Source of the DNA: a virus
IMG/VR virus record: IMGVR_UViG_3300042560_001019
Span: 1 to 42,622 of that record
DNA length: 42,622 nt
Direction: 5' to 3' (one strand)
Under the pieces are notes generated by a model, which saw only the letters and a program-made list of their open reading frames with translations, was not told where the DNA came from and did not search any database. How positions within the stretch are numbered: position 1 is the first letter of the stretch; each line of letters starts with the position of its first letter. Positions 1-6,591 of the stretch are shown in pieces. The position numbers and the translations under genes were made by a program.

Positions 1-33
1 GGGGGGGGCGTGACGGACTGTTGCGCCCTCCCC

Positions 34-62
34 TTGGCAACGGTGGGACCCAGTGTTACGAT
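34..62 (+). promoter_or_regulatory. Sigma-70-type promoter for the HTH/sigma-factor operon
   Basis: TTGGCA at 34-39 and TACGAT at 57-62 are separated by 17 bp, the optimal spacing for a housekeeping sigma-70 promoter. Transcription would start near 69 and run through a short hairpin leader into the gene at 103 and the two sigma genes. Because it lies in the terminal repeat, it is intact in the circular molecule. Confidence 0.6.
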
Positions 63-70
63 CAAGTCAT

Positions 71-102
71 GGGGCACGACGCCCCGCCACCACCATTCAC
101 CA
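71..102 (+). promoter_or_regulatory. Hairpin plus CACC-rich leader
   Basis: GGGGC (71-75) and GCCCC (81-85) form a perfect 5-bp stem with loop ACGAC. It is followed by the purine-poor linker GCCACCACCATTCACCA directly before the ATG at 103. There is no Shine-Dalgarno sequence. Similar hairpin-plus-CACC leaders precede the genes at 36543, 36831 and 41888, which suggests a shared translation or RNA element of early genes. Confidence 0.5.
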
Positions 103-291
103 ATGACCGCCACCCTTTGCCTTGCAGCGACGCTGCTGGCCATCCTCACCATCCCTGTGCTGATCCTGCTGTGGGCGACGGAGTCCAGGGAGCAGCGGAT
201 TCGCCGCTGGCGTGCTAATGGCATGAGCCAGCAGGCGATTGCTGACCGCCTCGGCATCACCCGCTACGCCGTCCGCCGCGCCCTTGCCTGA
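103..291 (+). CDS. Small membrane-anchored helix-turn-helix protein
   Basis: A 62-residue protein. Residues about 2-25 (LCLAATLLAILTIPVLILLW) form one hydrophobic segment. The C-terminal half, RIRRWRANGMSQQAIADRLG and following, reads as a resolvase/LuxR-type helix-turn-helix. The ATG at 103 was chosen because it follows the promoter and the CACC leader shared with other early genes; upstream in-frame starts lie before or inside the promoter. It is three bases from the first sigma gene and probably cotranscribed with it. A membrane-tethered DNA-binding regulator or an anti-sigma-like partner is possible, but the function is inferred. Confidence 0.6.
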   Translation: MTATLCLAATLLAILTIPVLILLWATESREQRIRRWRANGMSQQAIADRLGITRYAVRRALA

Positions 292-294
292 GCC

Positions 295-1146
295 ATGGCC
301 AACCTCATCACCGCGGCGCTGCGGGTGCCGCTGCTGCATCGAGATCAGGAGATCGCCCTAGGCCGGCAGGTGCAGGCCTGGATGGCCATCCGCGACACAG
401 AACCCACCACCGCCGCCGATCGCCGCACCTGGCGTCGTGGCATCCGCGCTAGGGATCAACTGGTCGTTCATAACCTGCGCTTTGCCTATCGGTTCATCAG
501 CCGCCATCTGCGGTGCTGCAAGACCCTCGACCGTGAGGACCTGCTGCAGGCTGCCACGATTGGACTGACACGTGCCGCGGAACTGTTCAAGCCGGAGCAC
601 GGCTGTCGGTTCGTGACCTACGCGACCCTGTGGATCCGGCAGTCTGTGGATCGTGAGATCTGGATGGCAGATGATCCGATCCGGATCCCGGCCAACCTGC
701 ACACCATGAAGGCCAAGATCGGCAGCCTGACCAGTGCTGGCATGAGTCCAGAGGATGCGATGGCGGCAGCATTGCAGGGCCGCACGACACCGCCGGAACT
801 GATCGAGGCAGCACTATCCGTCACCCGCCCCCTGGCATCACTCGACGGCCCGGTGCGCGACTGCCCGGACCTCAACCTGCATGAGACGATCGCTGATGGT
901 GGCCCGTTGCCGCTGGATCTGGTCGCTGATGAGATCGGCACCGAACTGGTACAGGTGCATGTCCTGCGGCTCAGGGACCTACAGCGCGACATCATCGAGC
1001 GGGTCTATGGGTTCAACACAGAACCGCAACCGATGACCGCCATCGCCCGCGAAACCAACCGGAGCCGACAGGCAGTGAAACAGATCCACGACCGCGCTAT
1101 ATCTCAACTGGAGCGAATGATCAACGTTGACCCTGCCATCCAATGA
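295..1146 (+). CDS. Phage-encoded sigma-70 family factor (first of tandem pair)
   Basis: A 283-residue protein with full sigma-70 layout. A region 1.2-like helix lies at about residues 8-32. Region 2 spans about 55-125, with the core-binding segment around LDREDLLQAATIGLTRAAEL and the promoter-melting segment CRFVTYATLWIRQSVDREIW. Region 3 follows IRIPANLH. A region 4 helix-turn-helix sits near residues 235-275 (PMTAIARETNRSRQAVKQIH). It would bind host core RNA polymerase and redirect it to phage promoters. It overlaps the second sigma gene (ATGA at 1143-1146), so the two are translationally coupled. It is more divergent from bacterial RpoD-type factors than its neighbour. Confidence 0.88.
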   Translation: MANLITAALRVPLLHRDQEIALGRQVQAWMAIRDTEPTTAADRRTWRRGIRARDQLVVHNLRFAYRFISRHLRCCKTLDREDLLQAATIGLTRAAELFKPEHGCRFVTYATLWIRQSVDREIWMADDPIRIPANLHTMKAKIGSLTSAGMSPEDAMAAALQGRTTPPELIEAALSVTRPLASLDGPVRDCPDLNLHETIADGGPLPLDLVADEIGTELVQVHVLRLRDLQRDIIERVYGFNTEPQPMTAIARETNRSRQAVKQIHDRAISQLERMINVDPAIQ

Positions 1147-1985
1147 CCACCACCGTCCACATTTCCCACGGCTATCAGACCTTCATGGATGCCGTGAAGC
1201 GCTATAAGCTGCTGACGGCAGAGGAGGAGATCCTACTGGCCCGCAAGATTGCCAAGGGGTCGAAGCGTGCGCACGAGCGGATGATGCTGTGCAATTTGCG
1301 ACTGGTTGCCAAGATTGCAAGCACCATCTTTCATCGTCGCCGGCCGCAGATGCTGACGATTGAGGATCTGTTCCAGGCTGGTGTCTTCGGCCTGAGTCGT
1401 GCCGTCAGCGGTTGGGATCCTGAGCGCGGCTATAAGTTCTCGACGTATGCCTACTGGTGGATTCAGCAGGCGATCAATCGAGAGCTGATGTATCAGGACG
1501 GTGCGATCAGGCTGAAGACCAGACCTCAGCGGTTGCTGTCGCAGGTGTCGACATGGATGGCCCGCAATAGCCAGCAGCAGCCGACGCTACGGGATGCTGT
1601 CGATGCGTTGGGACTGGACTACGACGAGGTGCTGGGATACATCAGCGCCAGCATCGGGCCGGTGAGCCTCGACAAGGTGATCGGCGACAGCGACGACCTG
1701 GACCTAGGGAGCGTGCTGCAGGGCGACGCTGACCCGTCGGACTATGCCGAGGCCATGGAGCTATGCGGGAGGGTGCATGATGCGTTGGATGCGTTGGAGC
1801 CAGAAGAGGCTCATGCGATACGGGCAACCTATGGAATCTGCACTGATCACGATGCGATGTCGATCCGAGAGTATGTCAGGGAGCATGACGTGACGCAATT
1901 CAAGGCCGAAAGGCGAATCAGGGGTGGGATTGTAAAGCTCAAAAGACTTCTTGCATCAACCACGCAATCTTTGAGCGCGACGTAG
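1143..1985 (+). CDS. Phage-encoded sigma-70 family factor (second of tandem pair)
   Basis: A 280-residue sigma-70 protein. Region 1.2 lies near residues 18-40 (LLTAEEEILLARKIAKGSKR). Region 2 spans about 45-120, with LTIEDLFQAGVFGLSRAVSG, then WDPERGYKFSTYAYWWIQQA and INREL, the canonical core-binding and -10 recognition segments. A region 3-like stretch and a region 4-like C-terminus follow (residues about 215-270). Its start overlaps the end of the preceding sigma gene. Its 3' end overlaps the convergent gene at 1939 by 47 bp. Region 2 is closer to bacterial primary/group 2 sigma factors than that of the first copy. The two sequences are clearly different, so they are probably separate acquisitions or an old duplication. 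Confidence 0.9.
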   Translation: MTTTVHISHGYQTFMDAVKRYKLLTAEEEILLARKIAKGSKRAHERMMLCNLRLVAKIASTIFHRRRPQMLTIEDLFQAGVFGLSRAVSGWDPERGYKFSTYAYWWIQQAINRELMYQDGAIRLKTRPQRLLSQVSTWMARNSQQQPTLRDAVDALGLDYDEVLGYISASIGPVSLDKVIGDSDDLDLGSVLQGDADPSDYAEAMELCGRVHDALDALEPEEAHAIRATYGICTDHDAMSIREYVREHDVTQFKAERRIRGGIVKLKRLLASTTQSLSAT

Positions 1986-2118
1986 CGTCCTGATCAGCCA
2001 GCAGGACGGCATATTCTAAGACGCCGTTGAAGTCGCCGCGGTCGTGCATTTCTCGGAGGCAACGCTTATGACCTTCGGCGATGAACTGATCTTCCACACG
2101 ATACACAAGGGGTTTCAT
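1939..2118 (-). CDS. Hypothetical protein, last gene of the late strand
   Basis: A 59-residue protein beginning MKPLVYRVEDQFIAEGHKRC. It is acidic and probably helical, and I recognise no family. The ATG at 2118 is chosen over the upstream GTG at 2124 because it follows a late-type GGCAACCTAGG motif at 2148-2138. Its 3' end overlaps the second sigma gene by 47 bp on the opposite strand, so late and sigma transcripts collide here; I see no clear terminator. Its position beyond the lysis genes suggests an accessory function. Confidence 0.55.
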   Translation of the reverse strand: MKPLVYRVEDQFIAEGHKRCLREMHDRGDFNGVLEYAVLLADQDATSRSKIAWLMQEVF

Positions 2119-2137
2119 GTGCACGCCTGAAGGTTGC

Positions 2138-2148
2138 CCTAGGTTGCC
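2138..2148 (-). promoter_or_regulatory. Late start-associated motif (GGCAACCTAGG)
   Basis: A copy of the recurrent late motif on the minus strand, 19 bases upstream of the ATG at 2118. It continues as GGGCAACC, the same extension seen at the copy at 19480. Confidence 0.65.
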
Positions 2149-2260
2149 GACATTGCAACAGGTTGAGACTGATGATGGACCGATGTGGCTGGGTTGTTAT
2201 GACGGGCAGTGCTGGCAGCACCACCAGCGATGGCAGGTGATGGTCTGGCTGCAGGCCCGG

Positions 2261-3421
2261 TCACGCCCGGACCAGCAATGCCCAGCCGGTAGCTGAGCCG
2301 TCGGGCATCCAGCGAGGCAGCCAGTTCCGGCGGCTGTAGCGGATCCCGGCGCCATTGGCATTGGAGACATAGCCGCCGCTGACGAGGTTGGCTTCACCGT
2401 TGGGGTCGTTGTGGTAGAAGGCATCGGCATCAAAGCCGATCGCGACCGTCCAATGGCCACCACCGGATGGGGACGTGGCAGAGCCATGGTGCAACCAGCC
2501 GACAGGCACCGGCCGACCGGCACGCAGTTCAGCTTCGAGCAGGTCCGGGCCGCAGTTGGTCCGCAGGGTGGCCTCGAGGCCAAGGGACCGCAGGGCTGCC
2601 AGCTGGGCCTGTGCGTCGGTGGTATCACCGAACTTCGACCGGATGACGTTGTAGGCGTCATCGGACGTGACCTTGCCGTAAAAGGCGGCGACCATGGCGC
2701 ACGATGAGCTGAAACACTCGCGGTAGCCGGTGCCGGAGGCATTGTCGTTCTGCGAGAAGTACGGCACTTTCAGGCGCACCGACGCCGCCTGTACGGCCTC
2801 GCCCCAGAGCTTGGCCTCAGCATCACGACGACGGCGCAGGCCAGCCTCTGAGGGGCCGCCAGGGTTGACGTAGAGCCGCAGAACAGCCGGCACCGCGGGC
2901 CAGTTGCCGTCGCGTAGGGCCTTGGTGATGGAGTCAAAGCCTGAGGCGCCATAGAATCCGGCACCGACGTTGTAAGCGAAGCTCAGGATGGCCGCCTGCT
3001 GGCGTGCTGAGAGCTTGCGCCAGGTCGGGATCGAGCGGCTCAGCCGAGGCTCCAGCACGTCCCGGACGTGGCTGTCGAGCATCTGGTCCGCGACCGCCTG
3101 GGTGATGGTGTCGCCAGCCTTGACCTTGGACCCGTCGAAGTGGGTGGTGGCACCCCAGCCGATGGTCCACGGCTCACCGCCGGTCTCAGGATCGGGGTAG
3201 GCCTCCAGCCGGCACCCCTCGAACTCTTGAATCAACGGCAAGGCCAGCTTGACCGCAGGATTGTCCGGTGCCTTCGGTGGTGGGCCAGCACGGAACATCT
3301 CGAAGAAGCGTTCCCGCGCCTCTGGTGTCAGCCCTTCATCAAGCCAGTTCCATGCCGCGGCCTGATGGGGTTCGGGTGGATTGCCGGTGAAGCGTGCAGC
3401 ATCGATCAGTTTGCCGGTCAT
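2261..3421 (-). CDS. Two-domain endolysin: GH24 lysozyme plus C39-like peptidase
   Basis: A 386-residue lysis enzyme. An N-terminal segment (residues about 17-45, PHQAAAWNWLDEGLTPEARE) resembles extensions of cyanophage lysozymes. A GH24/T4-lysozyme-like domain follows at about 60-210; it shows the Glu-Asp-Thr pattern in QEFEGCRLEAYPDPE and EPWTIGWGATTHFDG, and SFAYNVG. The C-terminal domain from about 220 resembles C39-family cysteine peptidases: VPYFSQNDN, a cysteine in YRECFSSSCAMVAAFYG, and a histidine in GGHWTVAIGFDAD followed by YHNDPNGE. It would cleave glycan and probably peptide bonds of peptidoglycan. The start overlaps the previous stop (ATGA). Confidence 0.85.
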   Translation of the reverse strand: MTGKLIDAARFTGNPPEPHQAAAWNWLDEGLTPEARERFFEMFRAGPPPKAPDNPAVKLALPLIQEFEGCRLEAYPDPETGGEPWTIGWGATTHFDGSKVKAGDTITQAVADQMLDSHVRDVLEPRLSRSIPTWRKLSARQQAAILSFAYNVGAGFYGASGFDSITKALRDGNWPAVPAVLRLYVNPGGPSEAGLRRRRDAEAKLWGEAVQAASVRLKVPYFSQNDNASGTGYRECFSSSCAMVAAFYGKVTSDDAYNVIRSKFGDTTDAQAQLAALRSLGLEATLRTNCGPDLLEAELRAGRPVPVGWLHHGSATSPSGGGHWTVAIGFDADAFYHNDPNGEANLVSGGYVSNANGAGIRYSRRNWLPRWMPDGSATGWALLVRA

Positions 3422-3618
3422 AGCTGGTGGGGCGGTTGTTGGAATAGGGAAAACAGTTGAGAGCCGAGACCAAGGACGGTGGCAGTCGTGAGTTGCCATT
3501 CCTGCTGGCACTGCTGCGACCGGCTGCCGGCGCGAATCTCGCAGACGCTGACCTGTGCAACGGCAAGACCCAGGGCCGTACCCCAGACGATGCAAAGGAG
3601 GCGCAGGAACAGGGCCAT
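3418..3618 (-). CDS. Small exported cysteine-containing lysis-cassette protein
   Basis: A 66-residue protein with a signal peptide-like start (MALFLRLLCIVWGTALGLAV), two cysteines in the mature part (VSVCEIR and QQCQQEWQ) and a hydrophobic stretch near TATVLGLGSQLFSLF. It is coupled at both ends, by TGATG to the holin-like gene upstream and ATGA to the endolysin downstream. Position and topology suggest a spanin-like or holin-accessory protein, but there is no diagnostic family motif. Confidence 0.6.
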   Translation of the reverse strand: MALFLRLLCIVWGTALGLAVAQVSVCEIRAGSRSQQCQQEWQLTTATVLGLGSQLFSLFQQPPHQL

Positions 3619-3875
3619 CAGCGGACGGATTCCATGCGGGTCAGGCGGGTGTCCTGAATCCTGTCACTGGCCTCGATCTTGGTGATGCGGCTGTCGAAGT
3701 CTTCGGTTTTTTCGACTAGCTGCTGCTGATTGTGCAGGATCCGATCCAGTTGTCGCGGCACGGTCCACGAGAGCCAACCGACACCACAGATGGCACCGAT
3801 GACCAGCCATGAGGCGGAGGTTGCGATGATCTCGCGCCAATCGAGGAGGGGCCTCCGATTGTCATTGCCGGTCAT
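3618..3875 (-). CDS. Holin-like or lysis-associated membrane protein
   Basis: An 85-residue protein with one transmembrane segment (residues about 17-38, TSASWLVIGAICGVGWLSW) and a polar coiled-coil-like C-terminus (RILHNQQQLVEKTEDFDSRI, then heptad-like charged residues). It is immediately upstream of the small exported protein and endolysin, where holins commonly sit. A single-span design fits a class III holin or an i-spanin equally well. The ATG at 3875 lies 24 bases below a late motif. Confidence 0.6.
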   Translation of the reverse strand: MTGNDNRRPLLDWREIIATSASWLVIGAICGVGWLSWTVPRQLDRILHNQQQLVEKTEDFDSRITKIEASDRIQDTRLTRMESVR

Positions 3876-3899
3876 TTGTCTCGGTGCTGCATCCTCGGG

Positions 3900-3909
3900 C
3901 TAGCTTGCC
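3900..3909 (-). promoter_or_regulatory. Late start-associated motif (GGCAAGCTAG)
   Basis: The motif begins directly after the TGA of the fibre gene at 3910 and is the main content of the 34-base gap before the holin-like gene, so it opens the lysis cassette. Confidence 0.65.
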
Positions 3910-4545
3910 TCAGAGGACAGCGCCGGGACCCATGACGAGAATCATGCCGGTGCTGGAGTTGACGCGAGCGACGACGCCCATGGGTTGACGATTGGCCGGT
4001 GCCGTTGCGGTGAGGCCACCACCCGAAGCGACGTAGAGGGTGGCATTGATGGTGTAGGTATTGGTCGGCACGTCGTTGAGCTTGCCGTGGGTGATGATGT
4101 GGCCATCCTGACCGGCGGGCAGGCTGTCGCCGATGAGACCAACAGCGGGCATGGTGGCAAGGCTGGCGGCATTGGCACGACGGACCAGCATGCGGTCTGT
4201 GTTGCCGACGTTGCCGACGCAGTAGACGGGAGTGCCCTTGGCCAGGGTGATGCTGTCGTCGTTGCGGACATGGACAAAGACCGACCCGGTGAGCTCACCG
4301 TGCACCTCATCGACGGTTGCGATACCGGTGACGGTGAGGCCAGCGAAGGTCGGTGAGTCGTCGGCATCGAGCTGGTCGAGGCGGGTCTTGCCCGTAGCGT
4401 TCAGCAGGCCGGCCTGTGTGGTCGTGGCCTGCGGCAGGGTCACGTCGACACCACTGGAGCTGGTGACGACCATCGTGGTCGTGGTGCGGGTGCCGACTGC
4501 CAGGTCAGTGGCGCCGGTCGTGACTTCAACGACGTAATCAGCCAT
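3910..4545 (-). CDS. Tail fibre or receptor-binding-like structural protein
   Basis: A 211-residue protein rich in Thr, Val, Gly and Ala. The N-terminal part (TTTTMVVTSSSGVDVTLPQA) and SPTFAGLTVTGIATVDEVHG have the feel of phage fibre repeats with shaft-like beta structure. A C-terminal globular part follows (VGLIGDSLPAGQDGHIITHG). No catalytic motif is visible. It is coupled to the preceding gene by TAATG and followed by the lysis cassette. A virion-surface role is inferred from composition and position. Confidence 0.6.
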   Translation of the reverse strand: MADYVVEVTTGATDLAVGTRTTTTMVVTSSSGVDVTLPQATTTQAGLLNATGKTRLDQLDADDSPTFAGLTVTGIATVDEVHGELTGSVFVHVRNDDSITLAKGTPVYCVGNVGNTDRMLVRRANAASLATMPAVGLIGDSLPAGQDGHIITHGKLNDVPTNTYTINATLYVASGGGLTATAPANRQPMGVVARVNSSTGMILVMGPGAVL

Positions 4546-4916
4546 TAGGGAACCTCCGTGAAACCTTCAGTGGGCAGCAGTCGCCCGTCAAGGTGGTAGA
4601 TGTCGAGGCCGCCGCTTGGCTCGTCGAACTTCACGTCATAACCAGCACCACGGGCCAGGTCGATGACGGCAGTAATCGCCCGGGGGAAAGTGATGTTGAA
4701 CCGCCCGACCGCGAGGCTGACTTCAGTGATGACGGCATCACCGAGCTTGGTGTTACGGCTGCGGTCTGGGTTGAGGCTCCACACGGCGCAGTAGATCCGG
4801 CCTGCATAGGTTGACAGGTCCACCGTGGCGCCTGCTGTGTTCTTGATCGTGATGGCGACGACCGTATCACCGCGGCGCTTGACCGGGATGTCGAGGGTGG
4901 TCCAGGTGGGGAGCAT
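4545..4916 (-). CDS. Fibre or baseplate-associated structural protein
   Basis: A 123-residue predicted beta-rich protein (MLPTWTTLDIPVKRRGDTVV, ITIKNTAGATVDLSTYAGRI). The pattern of a beta sandwich adding a polymer-like 'DLS-Y-gri' strand resembles N-terminal domains of phage BppU-type baseplate/fibre proteins, a tentative comparison. It starts three bases after the stop of the gene at 4920, and the late motif covers that junction. Confidence 0.5.
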   Translation of the reverse strand: MLPTWTTLDIPVKRRGDTVVAITIKNTAGATVDLSTYAGRIYCAVWSLNPDRSRNTKLGDAVITEVSLAVGRFNITFPRAITAVIDLARGAGYDVKFDEPSGGLDIYHLDGRLLPTEGFTEVP

Positions 4917-4918
4917 GG

Positions 4919-4929
4919 CCTAGCTTGCC
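4919..4929 (-). promoter_or_regulatory. Late start-associated motif overlapping stop and next start
   Basis: GGCAAGCTAGG supplies the Ala-Ser-stop codons of the upstream gene and is followed immediately by CC and the ATG at 4916. It is one of the tightest copies. Confidence 0.7.
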
Positions 4930-5306
4930 TCGACTTCACAGAGGACCTGATTGGACGGGCCGACGTTTTCGGAGACGCCGAGATTGGTGACGATCATGCC
5001 GGGGAACTCGAGCAGCAGACGATCGGTTAGCACCATGAGCGGTGTACGACCCGACCAGTCGACCAGATAGACCTGCCAGACCTTACGGGCCTGCTGGTTG
5101 CGGTAGCCCGGCACTGCCTCGGGCACCGGTTCGCGGTAGATGACGACCTCCAGGCCCTCGACGGTGGTTCCCGACGGTCGGCCCTCCCCTTCAGCCCGTA
5201 CGGCGATCGCAGGGGTGAGGGTGCCGTTCTGGAGGCGGTAGCGGCCCAGGTCATCCCGTAGGACGCCTTCGACGCGATCGCGCAGCTGTCGGACGGTTGT
5301 GGTCAT
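4920..5306 (-). CDS. Tail-terminator-like protein
   Basis: A 128-residue protein. It begins with a helix (TVRQLRDRVEGVLRDDLGRY) followed by LQNGTLTPAIAVRAEGEGRP and a beta-rich C-terminus (QVYLVDWSGRTPLMVLTDRL). Helix-then-'tPAI-V' strand order is typical of small tail-terminator/completion proteins of long-tailed phages, but this is fold-level resemblance only. It directly follows the tail-chaperone-like pair. It ends in the TAG of a late motif and starts three bases after another. Confidence 0.5.
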   Translation of the reverse strand: MTTTVRQLRDRVEGVLRDDLGRYRLQNGTLTPAIAVRAEGEGRPSGTTVEGLEVVIYREPVPEAVPGYRNQQARKVWQVYLVDWSGRTPLMVLTDRLLLEFPGMIVTNLGVSENVGPSNQVLCEVEAS

Positions 5307-5308
5307 GG

Positions 5309-5319
5309 CCTAGGTTCCC
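5309..5319 (-). promoter_or_regulatory. Late start-associated motif, variant (GGGAACCTAGG)
   Basis: One mismatch from the consensus. Its TAG is the stop codon of the -1 frame extension ending at 5310, and ATG follows two bases later at 5306. Confidence 0.55.
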
Positions 5320-5957
5320 GCCAGGAGTAGATCCGCCTCGATCCAGCCGCCATGGCTTCGCTGCGGGATCTTGACGGTCCAGGTCAGCAGCTGCCGGTCT
5401 AGGTCGCGGACTGTGATGGTGCCAGCGTTGAGGCCATGGCAACCGACGAGGCCGCCGCGGATGTTGCCGCCCTCCCATGTTGGCGCCAGCACCCAGAACC
5501 GCCCACAGTCGGACCGCAAGGCCCGGCAGTCGGGTGGGCGGCCTGCGGTGTCGGCCTGGGCTTGTGCGAGGTGCCAGGCGGCCAGCAGCTGGTCGGGCAG
5601 CTTGCGCTCAGCACGTAGGGCCAGCATGACGGCGACGACGGCAGGGCTGAGCGAATCGCCGGACACCTCAGGGTCGAGGGTGCCATAGATCCACCAGTCG
5701 CGCTCGGTCAGCACCTTGGCATCCTTGCCGCGGTTGATGTTGAACAACAAGGCGGTGAGCTGGGCAATGGGCCGTTCTGCCCGTGCCGCAGCTTCCCGCT
5801 GCTGGGTTCGCATTGCCCGCAGGGCATCCCGGACGATCCAGGTCAGCTCTTGGCCGAACGTTTGGCGGTGGAACTGTCCGGGGTAGTGGTGGGCGAGCTC
5901 CCAGAAGGTGGAGGCCCAGGTGCGGGTTGGCTTGCCCCGTCTGGATCCTCCGGCGGC
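5310..5957 (-). CDS. -1 frame extension of the tail-assembly-chaperone-like protein
   Basis: This open frame runs without a stop from the slippery site at 5957 to TAG at 5310 (215 codons). Its first 48 codons contain no ATG, GTG or TTG yet encode ordinary-looking protein, e.g. TFWELAHHYPGQFHRQTFGQ and ELTWIVRDALRAM. The first possible start is the ATG at 5813. Another stop (TGA) lies in this frame just upstream of the slippery site, near 5994. The simplest reading is that it is made as the C-terminal part of a 392-residue fusion with the gene at 5843-6487, as in lambda G/GT. Internal initiation at 5813 would give 167 residues and cannot be excluded as a second product. Confidence 0.7.
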   Translation of the reverse strand, partial: AAGGSRRGKPTRTWASTFWELAHHYPGQFHRQTFGQELTWIVRDALRAMRTQQREAAARAERPIAQLTALLFNINRGKDAKVLTERDWWIYGTLDPEVSGDSLSPAVVAVMLALRAERKLPDQLLAAWHLAQAQADTAGRPPDCRALRSDCGRFWVLAPTWEGGNIRGGLVGCHGLNAGTITVRDLDRQLLTWTVKIPQRSHGGWIEADLLLAGT

Positions 5958-6487
5958 TTTTTTAGCACGTCCTCCGTCATGGGTTCCGGCGGGTCAGCCT
6001 TGACGACCTGTTCGTCCTGCCAGAGGGCATAGAGGCCATCGATGAGCACCCGCGGCTGGCGGCGCACATCATCGAGGGTGGCAGCGGCCTGTCCGCAACG
6101 GTGGCGCAGGAGGGTCAGGACTGCCGCGAGACGTTGGGTCTGGAACTCCCGGAGCCAATCGCGCTTGATGGTCTCCAGCTGCTGCGCATGGGCCAGGGCG
6201 ATCTCAAGGGCCGCAGGTTCCTGCACGACGCCAGCGAGGTGGGCTTGGATGATGGCGTAGCCCTCGGCGCGGGTGATGCCGTGCTCAACGTGCCAGGCCT
6301 CAGCCAGCTTGGCAGCAGCCTCAAAGGTTGAGGGCTGGTCGGCCTGGATGAGGGTGTAGTCCGTGTCCTCATCGGTGGTGATGCCGCCGAGGACCGGGAC
6401 CGCGATGATGCCAGAGGCGGTGTTGCCGATGAGGCGCGGTGCACCAGCGGCAGCGGGTGGGGTGGTGTAGTTGAGGTGGAGGGTCAC
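5843..6487 (-). CDS. Tail-assembly-chaperone-like protein, zero frame
   Basis: A 214-residue protein. A helical core spans about residues 50-160 (TFEAAAKLAEAWHVEHGITR, LETIKRDWLREFQTQRLAAV). The C-terminus after the frameshift site is low-complexity (37 residues of Pro, Ser, Thr, Gly, Ala). The start is GTG at 6487, overlapping the stop of the 35-residue gene (GTGA). Helical core, disordered tail and an in-phase slippery heptamer match lambda gpG-type chaperones that coat the tape measure protein. Its location, downstream of tail fibres rather than before the tape measure, is unusual. The role is inferred. Confidence 0.6.
   Translation of the reverse strand: MTLHLNYTTPPAAAGAPRLIGNTASGIIAVPVLGGITTDEDTDYTLIQADQPSTFEAAAKLAEAWHVEHGITRAEGYAIIQAHLAGVVQEPAALEIALAHAQQLETIKRDWLREFQTQRLAAVLTLLRHRCGQAAATLDDVRRQPRVLIDGLYALWQDEQVVKADPPEPMTEDVLKKPPEDPDGASQPAPGPPPSGSSPTTTPDSSTAKRSAKS
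5957..5975 (-). other. Programmed -1 frameshift signal (A AAA AAG with upstream SD)
   Basis: Minus-strand bases 5963-5957 read A AAA AAG, exactly phased as X XXY YYZ in the frame of the gene starting at 6487 (codons CTA, AAA, AAG). The same heptamer drives frameshifting in E. coli dnaX. An SD-like GGAGG at 5975-5971 lies seven bases upstream, also as in dnaX. GC-rich sequence follows. Shifting by -1 enters the open frame that ends at 5310. Confidence 0.75.
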
Positions 6488-6591
6488 TTGGCAGCGGCGA
6501 GGGTGGCGGCGGTCTGTTCGTTACGGAGGAGTGAGGCGCGATTGGCGGCCTGTTGCCGTGCGAGTTTGGCGATCAGTTGATGGCTGGTCAT
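6484..6591 (-). CDS. 35-residue protein resembling the N-terminus of its upstream neighbour
   Basis: This short gene runs from ATG at 6591 to TGA at 6484 and encodes MTSHQLIAKLARQQAANRAS then LLRNEQTAATLAAAK, an amphipathic helix. It overlaps both neighbours (ATGA upstream, GTGA downstream), which supports real translation. Its ARQQAANRASL closely matches LSQQAANRKAL near the N-terminus of the 546-residue protein at 6588-8228, so it may be a partial duplication that docks to the same partner. Confidence 0.55.
   Translation of the reverse strand: MTSHQLIAKLARQQAANRASLLRNEQTAATLAAAK

Larger units (their letters stand above)
1..127. repeat. 127-bp direct terminal repeat, left copy
   Basis: Bases 1-127 are identical to 42496-42622, from a run of G through the promoter and start of the first small gene. 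An exact repeat of this length at both contig ends is what a circular assembly graph leaves behind; 127 is also a common maximum k-mer in short-read assemblers. The unique genome is therefore 42,495 bp. True short terminal repeats are possible but less likely. Confidence 0.95.

Noticed and set aside
2183-2296. Possible 37-residue plus-strand ORF (Trp/Gln-rich)
   Set aside because: Protein-like and located in a gene-poor gap, but it overlaps the endolysin 3' end antisense and has no supporting start signal.
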